Of a DNA stretch of 45,279 bases, positions 1 through 9,459 are shown piece after piece. Position numbers and translations under genes: made by a program. The notes under the pieces are model-generated. The model was not told the origin of the DNA. It ran no database searches and saw nothing but the letters and a program-made list of their open reading frames with translations. The DNA comes from Gryganskiella cystojenkinii. Taxonomy: Eukaryota; Mortierellomycota; Mortierellomycetes; Mortierellales; Mortierellaceae. Numbering within the stretch: position 1 is the first letter of the stretch; every line of letters starts with the position of its first letter. The DNA lies in contig JAAAIG010000243.1 in assembly GCA_015852425.1 (NCBI GenBank), forward strand, positions 1 to 45,279. The letters run 5' to 3'.

Positions 1-44
1 CATCCAATCTGGAAATTGAGTTTATTTATATTAAACCTTATATC

Positions 45-95
45 GGTCCGGAGGACCAAAGTTCTGACTTATCAGGGGCTGGATACTTTGGTCCT
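45..95. repeat. GC-rich alternative hairpin upstream of rps3
   Basis: GGTCC (45-49), GGA, GGACC (53-57) forms a short hairpin. AGGACCAAAGT (52-62) also pairs perfectly over 11 bases with ACTTTGGTCCT (85-95), leaving a 22-base loop. The two structures compete for the same GGACC, so this is a nested or switchable double hairpin. GC-rich double hairpins are known mobile elements in some early fungal mitochondrial DNAs. A role in processing the rps3 leader is equally possible. Confidence 0.6.
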
Positions 96-166
96 TTGAA
101 AAAAAGCTAGGAAAGATATATTTAATATGGACAAAATTAGGATTAAAGAGGGAATACAATTAAAAA

Positions 167-958
167 ATGGGTAGTAAACATCCTATAAGTTTACGATTAA
201 AAACAAAAGAAAATTGGGCAAATACATCATATAATTTTTACTCTAAAAATGAACTTCAGACTTATTATGGGGCAGATAAAATAGCTTTAAATATTATTAA
301 ACATTATTTTCAATTTGCTTTAATTTCAAAACCTAAATTAAATAAAGATTCTAATAAAATTGTAATTAATTTTTATTATTTTTTAAATTTACCAATATCA
401 AAAGGAAAAAATTCTTATAGACAATCAAGAATAATTAAATCATCTTTACAAAAAGGTTTAAGTCCTAAAGCTATTAAGTTTTCTAGCTTAATTTTAAAAT
501 TATCTAATTTATATGGTAAACCTGTTGAATTAAGACCTGTAAGAATTCATTATCCTTATTTAAATTCTTACATTTTAGCGCAATATATTGCCCTAAATAT
601 AAAAAGAGGAAAATTCAATATGATTACACGAAATTTATTTAAAAAAGCTAAATTAGTTAAACCTAGTAATACTAGAAGTAATATAGATAATATTAAAGAT
701 TTAATTAAATATTCTTCTACTAGATTTAATCCACAATATTTATCGGGAATTAAAATAGTAATTTCAGGACGACTTTCACAACGAAAAGCAGCTTCTAGAA
801 CTAGTATAGTAAGAAGATCTATCGGTACTTTAAGTCTAAATAGTTCTAATAGTTTAATAGATGCAAGTAAATTCACCTTTAAAGGAAAAAATGGAGCAGC
901 AACTGTTAAAGTATGGCTTTCTAGTACTACTTTAAATTCGTTAATTAAAAATAGTTAA
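167..958 (+). CDS. rps3: Mitochondrial small-subunit ribosomal protein S3
   Basis: 263 aa, standing free rather than inside an rnl intron. The N-terminus (GSKHPISLRL) matches the start of bacterial-type S3 (GxKxxPxxxRL). The best conserved part is the C-terminal S3 domain near residues 195-255, with GIKIVISGRLSQRKAASRT and a KGKNGAATVKVWL strand. The middle is rich in Asn, Lys and Ile, as is usual for fungal mitochondrial S3. S3 sits at the mRNA entry side of the small ribosomal subunit. The ATG at 167 is chosen because it begins the conserved N-terminus directly. The next gene, nad4, is 640 bases downstream on the same strand. A C-rich motif (TTAACACCCTC, 984-994) follows the stop codon. Confidence 0.9.
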   Translation: MGSKHPISLRLKTKENWANTSYNFYSKNELQTYYGADKIALNIIKHYFQFALISKPKLNKDSNKIVINFYYFLNLPISKGKNSYRQSRIIKSSLQKGLSPKAIKFSSLILKLSNLYGKPVELRPVRIHYPYLNSYILAQYIALNIKRGKFNMITRNLFKKAKLVKPSNTRSNIDNIKDLIKYSSTRFNPQYLSGIKIVISGRLSQRKAASRTSIVRRSIGTLSLNSSNSLIDASKFTFKGKNGAATVKVWLSSTTLNSLIKNS

Positions 959-1601
959 TTTATTAAATCAACTAATAATAGTATTAACACCCTCTTATTT
1001 AAAATTGTCTACAGAGCTGTTCACTCTTAGAGTGGGGGGCTAAATTTAATAATATTTAAATAAGTAATAAATATTAAAAGAATAATATTGAATAATAGTT
1101 CAATTAGTAACGATGAAAATTTGGTACCGTTAATTATTTATAACAATACATTAAGAAAAATTTCTTAATTAGCCAAGTACATAATTATCGATTATGGTGG
1201 TATATAAAGAATTACAAGCTTAATTTATTTTTTATTATACAATAAATGATTAATATTATTTTAGTTATTATTAAAATAGACACTTTTTTATTATTTTATC
1301 TGACAAAAGAAAATTATCGTTAAGCAGTGCAAGAGGCTATAAAAACTTTACCGTTATTACTAAATAAACTCTCTCCTCAAATATGAATATTATATCCAAT
1401 ATTTCTCATTAAAAATATTCTTATATATATTGCTAGATTTTAATAAATTATGTAAAAAAATTATTTAATTCTGCTCTCTTCTTCTAGGGCTGAAACAGCT
1501 TATGGGGGTCTATAGAATAAAACTTAACTGTTTTTATTGTTAAATTAAATTAAGATTAGAAATAAAACATCGCCTCAAAGGCGTTAAATATAATAATTAA
1601 T
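959..1601. other. Intergenic region rps3-nad4
   Basis: No gene is seen. It holds the C-rich motif after rps3 (984-994) and a GC island near 1010-1042 containing CAGAGCTGTTCAC, the exact reverse complement of a 13-mer near 44307. A second GC island lies at about 1470-1510 and includes GGGCTGAAAC, which recurs near 34790. A small hairpin lies just before nad4. The rest is AT-rich. Confidence 0.5.
1571..1583 (+). promoter_or_regulatory. Short GC hairpin in the nad4 leader
   Basis: CGCCT-CAA-AGGCG forms a perfect 5-bp stem with a 3-base loop, 18 bases before the nad4 ATG in otherwise AT-rich DNA. It may affect translation or leader processing; this is inference. Confidence 0.4.
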
Positions 1602-3050
1602 ATGCTTACAGCATTGTTTTTTATACCTTTAATAGGTGCTTTAAGTTTACTTTTTGTAAATAAAAATGAATCATTGATGAAACAAATCACACTAGGATCT
1701 ACTATTTTAAATTTTTTAATTTCTCTTATTATATGGGGTAAATTTGATAATAATACTCATGAATACCAATTTGTTCAAGAATGGGCTGAAATATCATTCT
1801 GTCATTTTAACGTAGGGATTGATGGTATCTCATTATTCTTTGTATTATTAACTACGTTTTTATTCCCAATTATTATATTAACAAGTTGGGATCATAAAAA
1901 TAACCTTAAACATTATTTATTAAATTTTTTAATATTAGAAAGTTTATTAATAGCAACTTTTATAGTTTTAGATTTATTATTATTCTATATATTCTTTGAA
2001 AGTATATTAATACCATTATTCTTAATTATTATTAATTTTGGTGATTTGTTAACTAAAGAAAAAGCAGGTTTTTTATTATTCTTATATACATTAGCAGGTT
2101 CACTTTTCATGTTATTAGCTATAATTACTATAATTATCTTGACAGGAACTTCAGATTTCCAAATTTTATCTACTATAGATTTTGGTACAGATATACAAAA
2201 ATTACTTTTTGTAGGGTTTTTAATAGCTTTTATTGTTAAAACTCCATTAATCCCTGGTCACATCTGGCTTGGGTTTGCTCATGTAGCAGCTCCTATTGGA
2301 GGATCAGTATTATTAGCTGGTGTAATCTTAAAATTAGCTACATATTTAGCATTAAGAGTAATGATCCCTTATTTCCCAGAAGCTACTTTATACTTTACTC
2401 CTTTAATCTATACATTATCTGTTATAAGTATAATCTATGCCTCATTAACTTGTCTACGATTAATAGATGTTAAAGCTATTATTGCTTACTCTTCTGTTTC
2501 GCATATGGGTGTAGTTGTTTTAGGGTTATTCTCAAATAATCTTCAAGGTTTAGAAGGTGCTGTTATATTAGGTTTAGCTCATGGTGTAATTTCTCCACTA
2601 TTATTTATTATTGTAGGTGAGATTCTTTATGTAAGAAGCCATACAAGAATAATCAAATATTATCGAGGTATAGCAACTTCAATGCCTATCTTATCTCTTA
2701 TATTCTTTTTCGCTACTCTTGCTAATATTGGTACTCCATTCTCTGGTAACTTCATTGGTGAATTTATGTCTTACGCAGGAGCTTTCCAACAAAGTCCAAT
2801 TATAACAATACTTGGTGCAACTGGAATGTTCTTATCTGCTGCTTATTCAATCTGGTTATTCAATCGTGTATCCTTTGGATCAGCTTCAAGATATATGTCA
2901 ACAATGCCAGATATTACTAGAAGAGAATTCTTTGTAATGTTACCTCTTATCATTGTATCATTTATATTAGGTATTTATCCAAATATAGTATTAGAATCTT
3001 TACATTTAGGTCTAAGTTCTTTACTAATTGGTGTAAACACCCCCCCCTAA
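1602..3050 (+). CDS. nad4: NADH dehydrogenase subunit 4 (complex I)
   Basis: 482 aa, the usual fungal length. It is a multi-spanning inner-membrane subunit of complex I in the proton-pumping arm. It starts MLTALFFIPLIGAL, as expected. The family core HVAAPIGGSVLLAGVILKLA begins near residue 227, followed by the YSSVSHMG segment. No intron is present, all Trp codons are TGG and the frame is unbroken. The last codons run into a tract of eight C residues that overlaps the stop region (3036-3047) and gives the unusual C-terminus NTPP. A dead LAGLIDADG fragment begins one base after the stop, so an insertion may have replaced the original 3' end. Confidence 0.97.
   Translation: MLTALFFIPLIGALSLLFVNKNESLMKQITLGSTILNFLISLIIWGKFDNNTHEYQFVQEWAEISFCHFNVGIDGISLFFVLLTTFLFPIIILTSWDHKNNLKHYLLNFLILESLLIATFIVLDLLLFYIFFESILIPLFLIIINFGDLLTKEKAGFLLFLYTLAGSLFMLLAIITIIILTGTSDFQILSTIDFGTDIQKLLFVGFLIAFIVKTPLIPGHIWLGFAHVAAPIGGSVLLAGVILKLATYLALRVMIPYFPEATLYFTPLIYTLSVISIIYASLTCLRLIDVKAIIAYSSVSHMGVVVLGLFSNNLQGLEGAVILGLAHGVISPLLFIIVGEILYVRSHTRIIKYYRGIATSMPILSLIFFFATLANIGTPFSGNFIGEFMSYAGAFQQSPIITILGATGMFLSAAYSIWLFNRVSFGSASRYMSTMPDITRREFFVMLPLIIVSFILGIYPNIVLESLHLGLSSLLIGVNTPP
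3036..3047 (+). terminator. C-rich 3'-end motif of nad4
   Basis: AACACCCCCCCC overlaps the last codons of nad4. Similar coding-strand motifs lie at the 3' ends of cob (14471), nad5 (32294) and cox3 (minus strand), and after the GIY-YIG ORFs. A role in RNA 3'-end formation is inferred from position only. Confidence 0.45.
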
Positions 3051-3051
3051 G

Positions 3052-3318
3052 GCATTACTAAGTCTATTTCCCGCTTTTATTGTATTAAATAAGAATAAAG
3101 ATAAATCAAATAAAACAATTGAAGAATTAAAAAGTATATATTTTTCATTAATTCCTAAGTTTAAATATTGGTTCGCAGGATTTACTAATGCTAGGGGTTC
3201 TTTTATAATAAAATATAATAAACATTTAATACAATCTTTAACTTTTAATTATCATATAAATGAACTTCTAATATTCTACAAATTAAAAGATTTATTAGAG
3301 AAAGGAAGTATTACATAA
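3052..3318 (+). pseudogene. LAGLIDADG homing endonuclease fragment
   Basis: An 88-codon open stretch without an ATG near its start. It encodes FKYWFAGFTNARGSFIIKY, a LAGLIDADG motif in the usual sequence context (WFAGFTDAEGSF in active enzymes). The position normally held by the catalytic acid is Arg, so the enzyme would be inactive even if expressed. The frame stops after about 60 residues of the first domain, and a tandem AT-rich repeat follows. It lies one base after nad4 in another frame, as expected for a decayed mobile ORF that inserted at the 3' end of nad4. Confidence 0.75.
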
Positions 3319-3329
3319 AAAAGTAAGAA

Positions 3330-3465
3330 TAATAATGTAAAAATACATATTTTAGAATATTATTAATTAAAATTACATATTTTAAAATATTGTTAATTAA
3401 AATTACATATTTCAGAATATTATAAATAAAAATAATAATAATATATATATCAGAATATTATTAAT
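3330..3465. repeat. AT-rich tandem repeat
   Basis: About four imperfect copies of a unit of roughly 30-35 bases built on ACATATTTTAGAATATTATT with AATTA spacers. It separates the nad4-side endonuclease fragment from the 3' end of cox3. Confidence 0.6.
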
Positions 3466-3475
3466 TAGTCTTGAG

Positions 3476-3491
3476 GGGGGAGTTTATTGAA
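3476..3491 (-). terminator. C-rich 3'-end motif of cox3
   Basis: On the minus strand AATAAACTCCCCCCTC begins 7 bases after the cox3 stop codon. It closely matches AAACTCCCCCCCTC at the end of nad5. See the finding on the strand-specific C-rich motif. Confidence 0.45.
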
Positions 3492-3497
3492 AGGTTA

Positions 3498-4587
3498 TTA
3501 TGAACCCCAATAGTAGAAGAAAATGAACACTAATAACCACACGATATCAACAACATTATTTTAAAAAATTATGTAATTTATACATAATTTACATTAATTT
3601 TAATTAATGATAGGACTATATCTTCACCCTTAAATTATTATAAATTTAATAGGGGTATCGCATGTAGTCTCTGAGGATCCTACTGATAATTCAATAATAG
3701 AATTGATTTGGTTTCCTGCTGATTGTCCCATCTTTAAGATTTTTACTAATATGATAAAGTATTAGTACTTAAAGCTCTCAGGGAGTTTCCAGCATATAGC
3801 GATATTTTTAAAATTAAATTACTTTAATTTGCATCTTGTATATTTAATGCCAATATATGATAGCAGCTTCTAACCCAACGTGATGGAAATCAGTAAAATG
3901 GTAATTTATAACTCTATATAAACCTACAGCTATAAATATTGTTCCAATAAGTACATGGAAACCATGGAAACCTGTTGTGAAGTAGAATGTACTACCATAA
4001 ACTGAATCTGCAATTGTGAAAGGAGCATTGATATATTCGAATCCTTGGAATCCAGTGAAAAGTATTGCTAAAATTATTGTAGCAATAAGTCCATAAATAG
4101 TGAATTTTCTATTACCTTGTATTAAACCATGATGAGCTAAAGTTACAGTAGCCCCTGAAGATAATAATAAAACTGTATTTAATAAAGGAACCTCCCAAGG
4201 GTTCATAACTTCAATACCTGCTGGAGGCCATGCACAACCTAATTCTACAGTAGGGCTTAAAGCTGAATGGAAGAAAGCCCAGAAAAGAGAAATAAAGAAG
4301 AATACTTCAGAAATTACAAATAAAATAAATCCTAATGTTAATCCTTGTTGTACTTTAGAAGTATGAGATCCTTGAAATGTACCTTCAATAATAATATCTC
4401 TGAACCAAAGACTCATTGATAATACAGTAGAGATTAAACCTAATGTTAATAATAAACCACCATTAGCGTAATTATTAAAATACATAACACCACTAAGTGT
4501 TGTAGTTAATAAAGCTAATGAAGCTGCTAACGGCCAAGGCGAAGGTTCTACCAAATGAAAAGGGTGAGACTGAATGTTTCTGTACAT
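3498..4587 (-). CDS. cox3: Cytochrome c oxidase subunit 3, two exons
   Basis: Exon 1 is 4587-3846 and exon 2 is 3553-3498; joined they give 265 aa, the normal length. It is a seven-helix core subunit of complex IV in the inner membrane. Exon 1 begins MYRNIQSHPFHLVEPSPWPL and holds all but the last 18 residues. In the unspliced sequence it reads into a stop right after AAIIYWH. Joining restores HFVDIVWLLVFIFFYYWGS and stop, exactly the family's C-terminus, with Phe codon TTT split 1+2 across the junction. The exon ends in T and the intron ends in G, as in group I introns. Upstream lies a GIY-YIG unit, and a displaced copy of the cox3 5' end is at 6405-6446. Confidence 0.95.
3554..3845 (-). other. 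Group I intron in cox3 (ORF-less, about 292 bases)
   Basis: Boundaries follow from restoring the cox3 C-terminus. Inside, on the minus strand, are core-like segments in order: GACAATCAGCAGGAAACC, CAGAGACTACATGCG (P7 side) and AAGATATAGTCC (matching P7/S side), the latter pairing AGACTA with TAGTCC. There is no ORF, so it would need splicing factors or to self-splice. The type is group I; the subgroup is not assigned. Confidence 0.88.
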
Positions 4588-4702
4588 AATATAAATTATA
4601 AATAATTCTATAATTATAGCCTTTTTAAAGAAAGCTAATAAAAATAATGATCAATTTCATTATTTCATAGTAATTTTACACTTAACAAAGTATTTTTTAA
4701 AA

Positions 4703-4790
4703 AAAAGGAGGATTTAAACCTCCTGTTTTTCGATTAGAGTTCCGCACTTTGATAAAGCTTTGCTTTTAATAAGTACTTTTATATTAAAAC
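4703..4790 (-). pseudogene. tRNA-Trp-like remnant in the cox3 leader
   Basis: On the minus strand a tRNA 3' half is recognisable: a T-arm GGAGG-TTTAAAT-CCTCC preceded by AAAGTGCGGAACTCTAATCG. It aligns well with intact trnW(CCA) at 34297-34369, but the 5' half and acceptor stem are lost and the anticodon is no longer CCA. A more decayed copy of the same flank lies near 6580-6690, within the displaced cox3 5' duplicate. Confidence 0.5.
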
Positions 4791-4805
4791 TTAATGCCCC
4801 CCCTT

Positions 4806-4820
4806 AAAAGGGGTGTTAAA
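4806..4820 (-). terminator. C-rich motif closing the cox3-side mobile unit
   Basis: On the minus strand TTTTAACACCCCTTT follows the GIY-YIG ORF by about 40 bases and is followed by a further C/G run that can pair with it (CCCCTTTTAAGGGG). The same motif closes other units at 21931, 23735, 25761 and 36556. Confidence 0.45.
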
Positions 4821-4860
4821 AGATTTTACAGCTAATAATAAGATCACACATAAACAATTA

Positions 4861-5895
4861 TTATATACTAATAATTTTAGAGTATATTAACCATTTTCCT
4901 AAATAAAGATTCCCGGAATCTTTGAATTTAGAAATCGTAGAATTACTACATTTAAAATAAATAGAAGCTTCTGTTTGACTATTAAAGATTTGTGATAATA
5001 CTAGGGGATTAGTATTTTCGTATACATAAACTTTCTTACTTTTTACTTGACTCATTTTCGTTAAGGTTTCAACTGTGAAAGTTTTACTAAAGTTTGGATT
5101 TTTATCACCTTTTTTAGCTTCACTCATTTTTTTTAGTGTCTCTAAAGAATGAGTTTTACCAAGCATATAATGATTTTCACCTTTATTAGAAAGACTAATT
5201 TTCATTAAAGCCTCTGCAGTATGAGTTTTACCAAAAAAGGGATTATTTATTCCTATTTTATTATTACTCATTTTAAGTAATGTTTCAGTCGAATGAGTTT
5301 TTCCAAACATAGGATTATTCTCACCTTTATTTGCTTTACTAATTTTTAATTTAGCCTCATCCGAAAATAATTTACCTCTATTTGCTTCACCGATTTTAAA
5401 TTTAGTCTCATCTGATAATTTATGACCTAAGGAAGAACCCGCAATCTTAAGTATATTATAATAAGGTTCTAAATTATCGATATATTTCTGTTCTATTGAA
5501 AGTATTAACTTACGAGCTTCTTCTTTAGATAAATTTGATATATCTATATACTCAAGAATTGATAGAGAAAACGCGGCATATCCATGAATCTTTAAAGCAT
5601 TACAGATATACATTGAATTATCACGCTCTAAATGATAAATATTAAAATATTGTTTAATTCGTTTGGATAAATCTACAGCAGAACCTATATATGTTCTTCC
5701 TGATTCTATATGCTGCCACATGTAGACTCCACTAAGACCTTTATTATCTGTTAAAATTTTTAATTTGTCAGTGTCTGCATTAGAATAAGTAATTACAGGT
5801 AAAATATTCAATAAAACTGAAAAATTAAAGATTTCTGAAAAATATTGTATACTTGAAAAGTCCAAAATTGATAAATAATTAAATAAAAAAACCAT
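4861..5895 (-). CDS. Freestanding GIY-YIG homing endonuclease (cox3 unit)
   Basis: 344 aa. The GIY-YIG nuclease domain spans about residues 53-150: GVY at 56-58, YIG at 69-71, then the family's Arg (R79), Glu (E135) and Asn (N147), all present, so it looks catalytically intact. Several NUMOD3-like DNA-binding repeats of the form NPMFGKTHSxETLxKMS follow (about 155-285), and then a NUMOD1-like helix-turn-helix C-terminus (about 288-340). The first 50 residues (hydrophobic, SILDFSSIQ...) are shared with the ORFs at 22012 and 35565. It is not in an intron: it lies directly upstream of cox3 on the same strand and is bracketed by two copies of the cox3 5' end. A hairpin AATTATTA-GTATA-TAATAATT overlaps its stop. 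Confidence 0.93.
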   Translation of the reverse strand: MVFLFNYLSILDFSSIQYFSEIFNFSVLLNILPVITYSNADTDKLKILTDNKGLSGVYMWQHIESGRTYIGSAVDLSKRIKQYFNIYHLERDNSMYICNALKIHGYAAFSLSILEYIDISNLSKEEARKLILSIEQKYIDNLEPYYNILKIAGSSLGHKLSDETKFKIGEANRGKLFSDEAKLKISKANKGENNPMFGKTHSTETLLKMSNNKIGINNPFFGKTHTAEALMKISLSNKGENHYMLGKTHSLETLKKMSEAKKGDKNPNFSKTFTVETLTKMSQVKSKKVYVYENTNPLVLSQIFNSQTEASIYFKCSNSTISKFKDSGNLYLGKWLIYSKIISI

Positions 5896-6240
5896 TTAAT
5901 TTTTAATTGTTTTAATATTCCCTATAACTATTATAGAATTTAATAGGATAAACTTTCTTACGTAGGTTTATTATATATCGTAAGTTGTTAGAATAAAATA
6001 GAAAACATCATTTATTCTTACAATATATAAAATCAGTTTTAGAACAAGCCATATCCTTCGCGATATAACAGGTCTATATTTAACTAGATTAGAACTTTAA
6101 CTTTATAAAATTCTAATAATTTAATAATTAAGTTGAGAAATATACGAATTTAGTACATTGCTTAATAAATAAATTGATAATACACAAAGGCTATATATTA
6201 TATAATGCACTATTACCTTTATATGCGGGCAATAGGTGGA
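5896..6240 (-). promoter_or_regulatory. Leader of the cox3-side GIY-YIG unit
   Basis: About 345 bases between the tRNA-like module and the ORF. Shared with the unit at 22975-23318 is a segment of about 30 bases (6043-6073 here, 23122-23152 there) containing, on the ORF strand, ATATC-GCGAAG-GATAT, a small hairpin. The leader is also recognisably related to that of the trnA unit. Conservation among copies suggests it belongs to the mobile unit and may carry translation or processing signals. Confidence 0.6.
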
Positions 6241-6311
6241 ATAAACAAGAAAGAGTCGAACTTCCAAAATATCTGTATATGACAGAGGACTTTACATTAA
6301 GCTATTGTTTA
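6241..6311 (-). other. tRNA-Met-like module (t-element-like) of the cox3 unit
   Basis: A tRNA-shaped sequence resembling trnM (11185). The acceptor stem is perfect (TAAACAA with TTGTTTA) although it differs from trnM (AGGACAA/TTGTCCT), so changes have been compensated. The T-arm GGAAG-TTCGACT-CTTTC is kept. The anticodon arm folds best as TCTG-TCATATA-CAGA, which shifts CAT out of the anticodon position, so it is unlikely to be a working tRNA-Met. It lies upstream of the GIY-YIG ORF on the same strand. Confidence 0.7.
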
Positions 6312-6404
6312 TTTTTAGTCAAGAAATAAAAATTCTTAATTGTTTTATTTTTAAATAATTGTAAGATTTTTACATATAAACTATAGTGTTAATGCCATAA
6401 CAAC

Positions 6405-6690
6405 TGATACTAAATGAAAAGGATGTGATTGTATTGTTTTTTGCATATTAAAAATAATAATAATCCTATAATAACCATAACTCTTAGTTTTAGTTGAGAA
6501 TATATTGATTTTAAGAAATTTTCGTAAAATATTTCTATAGTAATTTTACACTTAACAATTTTATATTGTTTTTATTTAATAAACTAGGCATGAAATTAAT
6601 TATATTTTAAATAGAAAAGACTTAAACCATCATTATTTTGATTAAAAATTAAGTCCTTTAGCTATAAACCCTTATTATTATATATATTTT
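6405..6690 (-). pseudogene. Displaced 5' end of cox3 with flank
   Basis: On the minus strand from 6446: ATG followed by QKTIQSHPFHLV, matching the start of cox3 (MYRNIQSHPFHLV), then the similarity breaks. The upstream flank also matches the intact cox3 leader: the segment TAGTAATTTTACACTTAAC (plus strand, 6538) recurs at 4668, and a decayed copy of the trnW-like remnant is at about 6580-6690. This is the original 5' end, cut off when the unit inserted and supplied a replacement 5' end. Confidence 0.82.
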
Positions 6691-7655
6691 ATAAAAAAAC
6701 TCTATATAATTATATATGTTATAAATATAATTATACAAATAAGTTTTAATATAGATTTAATAAATTTATAAATTAAGCTTTTATAAAATATTATAATTAA
6801 TATTTATAAAATTTAAAGAAGAAAAAAGAGTACGATAATTATCAATTTGTTTATACTTTTAATTAAATAATAAATTTTTTATGAATATCTTAAAAGTCAT
6901 ATTGATTCAGGATTTTTTGTAAAACTAAAATTAAATAATATAAGGTGAAATTTATAATTTATATAAATTATTTTCAAAAGATTACTATTATTAACATTTT
7001 AATGCAATAATAATACCTTTAATAAACCCAGAAAGTTTATTAAAATATTTTGTCTTTTCAGTGATTGAAATAGTATGAAGGGAAATTTTTATAAATTTAA
7101 AATTCTCTCGAACTTTTTTATTATCTACAAAAATTTTTACTCTTTTGATAATAAACTCTTTATTTATGCCTAAAATTAGAACCAACAATTTTTAAAATGT
7201 TATAAACTGAGTTTAATATGTTTAAATTATATTACTCTCGATTTTATATGATTTTTTTTATCATAAAATTTAAGTTTTTCTAAGCTTAAATTAGAATATC
7301 TTTATTTTAATAATGCTGAGTTGATAATACTACTAATATTACAATCTTTTGTTATATTATTTTACTATCTATATATACCAATCTTTTTAATAAGATATTT
7401 TATTATTTGAGCTTTTATTATATCTGTGCTATTATTAATTATAACCGGGATTACAAATAAATTCAAAAAATTATTTTCTTCGAATGCCATCATGAAACAA
7501 TTTAATAAGTTAATTGTAACCATTGCTTATTATATATATAAGAATTAAGAGGAATTTTATTCTTTTTATAATTATGAATATAATAATATCATCATTAAAG
7601 AGAATACTGTTCAAGAAAGGGAAAGGGGAGTAAATTATTATATATTATTAAAATC
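6691..7655. other. Long AT-rich region without a recognised gene
   Basis: Mostly A/T. An open frame of 65 codons lies at 7188-6991 (minus strand, MLVLILGINKEF...), but I recognise no domain and its composition is generic. The right end holds an atp9 3'-end remnant (listed separately) and, near 7490, another short atp9-like scrap (GCCATCATGAAAC). Confidence 0.4.
7562..7625 (-). pseudogene. Remnant of the atp9 3' end, older copy
   Basis: The plus-strand text ATTATGAATATAATAATATC...TCATTAAAG matches the 3' end of intact atp9 (9065-9130) with decay. About 100 bases of surrounding sequence also match the second remnant near 8110-8255, so both derive from duplicated atp9 3' regions. Confidence 0.65.
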
Positions 7656-7820
7656 TTATTCAGCATAAAAAATAAATAATAATCCATTAACTAAAATAAA
7701 AGCACAAAATAATAATATAAAACCAACTACAAATAAAGCAAAACCAAGCATCATTAATGTTACGTAATGATATATTCGACGTATTTTTGTCAAAAAAGGT
7801 AAATTAAAAAAGTTCATCAT
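7656..7820 (-). CDS. Small hydrophobic ORF, unknown
   Basis: 54 aa starting with two ATG codons: a charged start (LPFLTKIRRIYHY) and then a hydrophobic stretch from about residue 20 to 52, ending in YAE. It predicts one or two membrane helices. Codon use looks like that of the conserved genes (GGT, GCT, GTT, TTA), and charged residues are confined to the ends, which argues against chance. It does not resemble atp8, nad4L or atp9. It sits between two remnants of the atp9 3' end, where other units carry a GIY-YIG ORF. It could be a real small membrane protein, a cassette passenger, or a relic. Confidence 0.4.
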   Translation of the reverse strand: MMNFFNLPFLTKIRRIYHYVTLMMLGFALFVVGFILLFCAFILVNGLLFIFYAE

Positions 7821-8169
7821 TTATAAAATTTATAAAAAGTCTCGTACAAAAAAATAATACTTAATAATTATTTATTTATAACGGTTAAATCTTTATATAG
7901 CCACTTAAATAAAATAAATAAACTCAGATATTCCTTTATTCTTTTTTAACTATTAATTTCTTATTAATTAAAAGACCATCATAATATTTTACACCTATAG
8001 GTAAAATAGATGATAAAGAGTATAAAGATAACTCATAATTTATAAATAATTGTGAGCATTAAAAAGTTCATAATCTGTAAACATTTATAAGCATAATAAA
8101 TAGTCATAAAATAAATTGAATATTGTAACTATTGTTTATTTATATATAAGAATTTATTAAAGAGGGATT
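7821..8169. other. AT-rich spacer
   Basis: No gene assigned. A 40-codon stretch without an ATG is open on the minus strand near 8000-7945 (ending KLIVKKE), of unknown origin. Its right end begins the sequence shared between the two atp9 3' duplicates. Confidence 0.35.
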
Positions 8170-8262
8170 TTATTCTTTTTACAATTATTAGTAAAGTAAT
8201 AAGAACGCCATCATTAAAACGAATAATCCAATTGCTTTTGTCAATGCGAAACAAAAAGAGGT
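8170..8262 (-). pseudogene. Remnant of the atp9 3' end, younger copy
   Basis: The plus-strand text GCCATCATTAAAACGAATAA and the following CCAATTGCTTTTGTCAATGC closely match the end of intact atp9 (same segment at 9089-9130). It is followed by an AACACC-type C-rich motif on the minus strand. This looks like the displaced C-terminal codons of atp9, left after the GIY-YIG unit at 8270-8990 inserted. Confidence 0.75.
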
Positions 8263-8269
8263 GTTATTT

Positions 8270-8990
8270 ATTATTTATAGATTTTATATTATATAAATTT
8301 CTAAATAATTTTCCTGTATCTCTATATTTAACTAAATTTCCTTTATCTGTTTTTAAATATAAAACTAAAACAGTCATTGAATCGAAATTTTGAATAAGCT
8401 CATTATTAGAGTCAGTTAAAATAACAGGTTTAGCATTATGTAATTTAGTACGAGCTTTAGCTATTTTACTAAATAATTGAATATTTTCAGAAGTATGAGA
8501 TTTACCATAAAAATTATTACCTAGTCCTAAATAAGTACTTTTTTTTTATAATACTCATTATACTTAAACTATTATCAGTATGTTTATAATTTAAAGAATT
8601 ACCAGCTACTTGAAGTATATTTATAGCAGGAGAAATTGCATTAATATAAAAATCTTCACGATTTATAGTATCTTAAATTTCACAATATTTAAGAATAGTA
8701 GGGCTAAAATTTGAATAATCATAATTTAATAAAAATGAATAAATAATGCTTTTACCTCGAGCAGGACTAGATATATAATTATAATATTGTCGAAATCTAT
8801 AATTTAAATTAGTACTACTACTTATATATAAGCTCCAGTTAATAAATTAGTAAATTGGTATATACCAGCTTTATTTTTATTATTCTGAATAATTTCTTCT
8901 TTATTTAAGTCAACATTAGAATATATTCTTATAGGTACTGCATTGTAAAATAATATAATAATATTAGTAAAATCAAAAAAGGATTCATAA
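8270..8990 (-). pseudogene. Decayed GIY-YIG homing endonuclease (atp9 unit)
   Basis: Pieces of the GIY-YIG protein family are readable on the minus strand in several frames: an INILQVAGNSLNYKHTDNS segment (end of nuclease domain and first NUMOD3-like repeat), LGLGNNFYGKSHTSENI, and a C-terminal NUMOD1-like part (VILTDSNNELIQNFDS...KYRDTGKLF). Internal stops and frameshifts break it. It lies directly downstream of atp9 on the same strand and is followed by the displaced atp9 3' end. Confidence 0.8.
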
Positions 8991-9064
8991 CTAACAAGTC
9001 TTAAAGTAAAAAATAATTCTTGTTTTATATTTATTTAATAAAAAGGGGGATTTTGCACATATTA

Positions 9065-9334
<270 letters not shown>

Positions 9335-9459
9335 CTAAATTTTAATCCGTTCTTATTATTTATTTAAGGCGGTAAATATATTATATGTTCATTTAACTAA
9401 TGACTATAGTAATTAAAGTAATTTTATAAATTAGGGCACTTATTTTTATTTTTAATTAG

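Noticed and set aside
568..876. 102-codon open frame on the minus strand inside rps3
   Set aside because: Antisense to a clearly conserved rps3; no domain of its own.
3330..3465. CRISPR-like array
   Set aside because: The AT-rich tandem copies are imperfect, have no unique spacers, and mitochondria lack CRISPR systems.
6991..7188. 65-codon minus-strand frame MLVLILGINKEF...
   Set aside because: Lys/Ile-rich in an AT-rich spacer with no domain or conserved context; not called as a gene.
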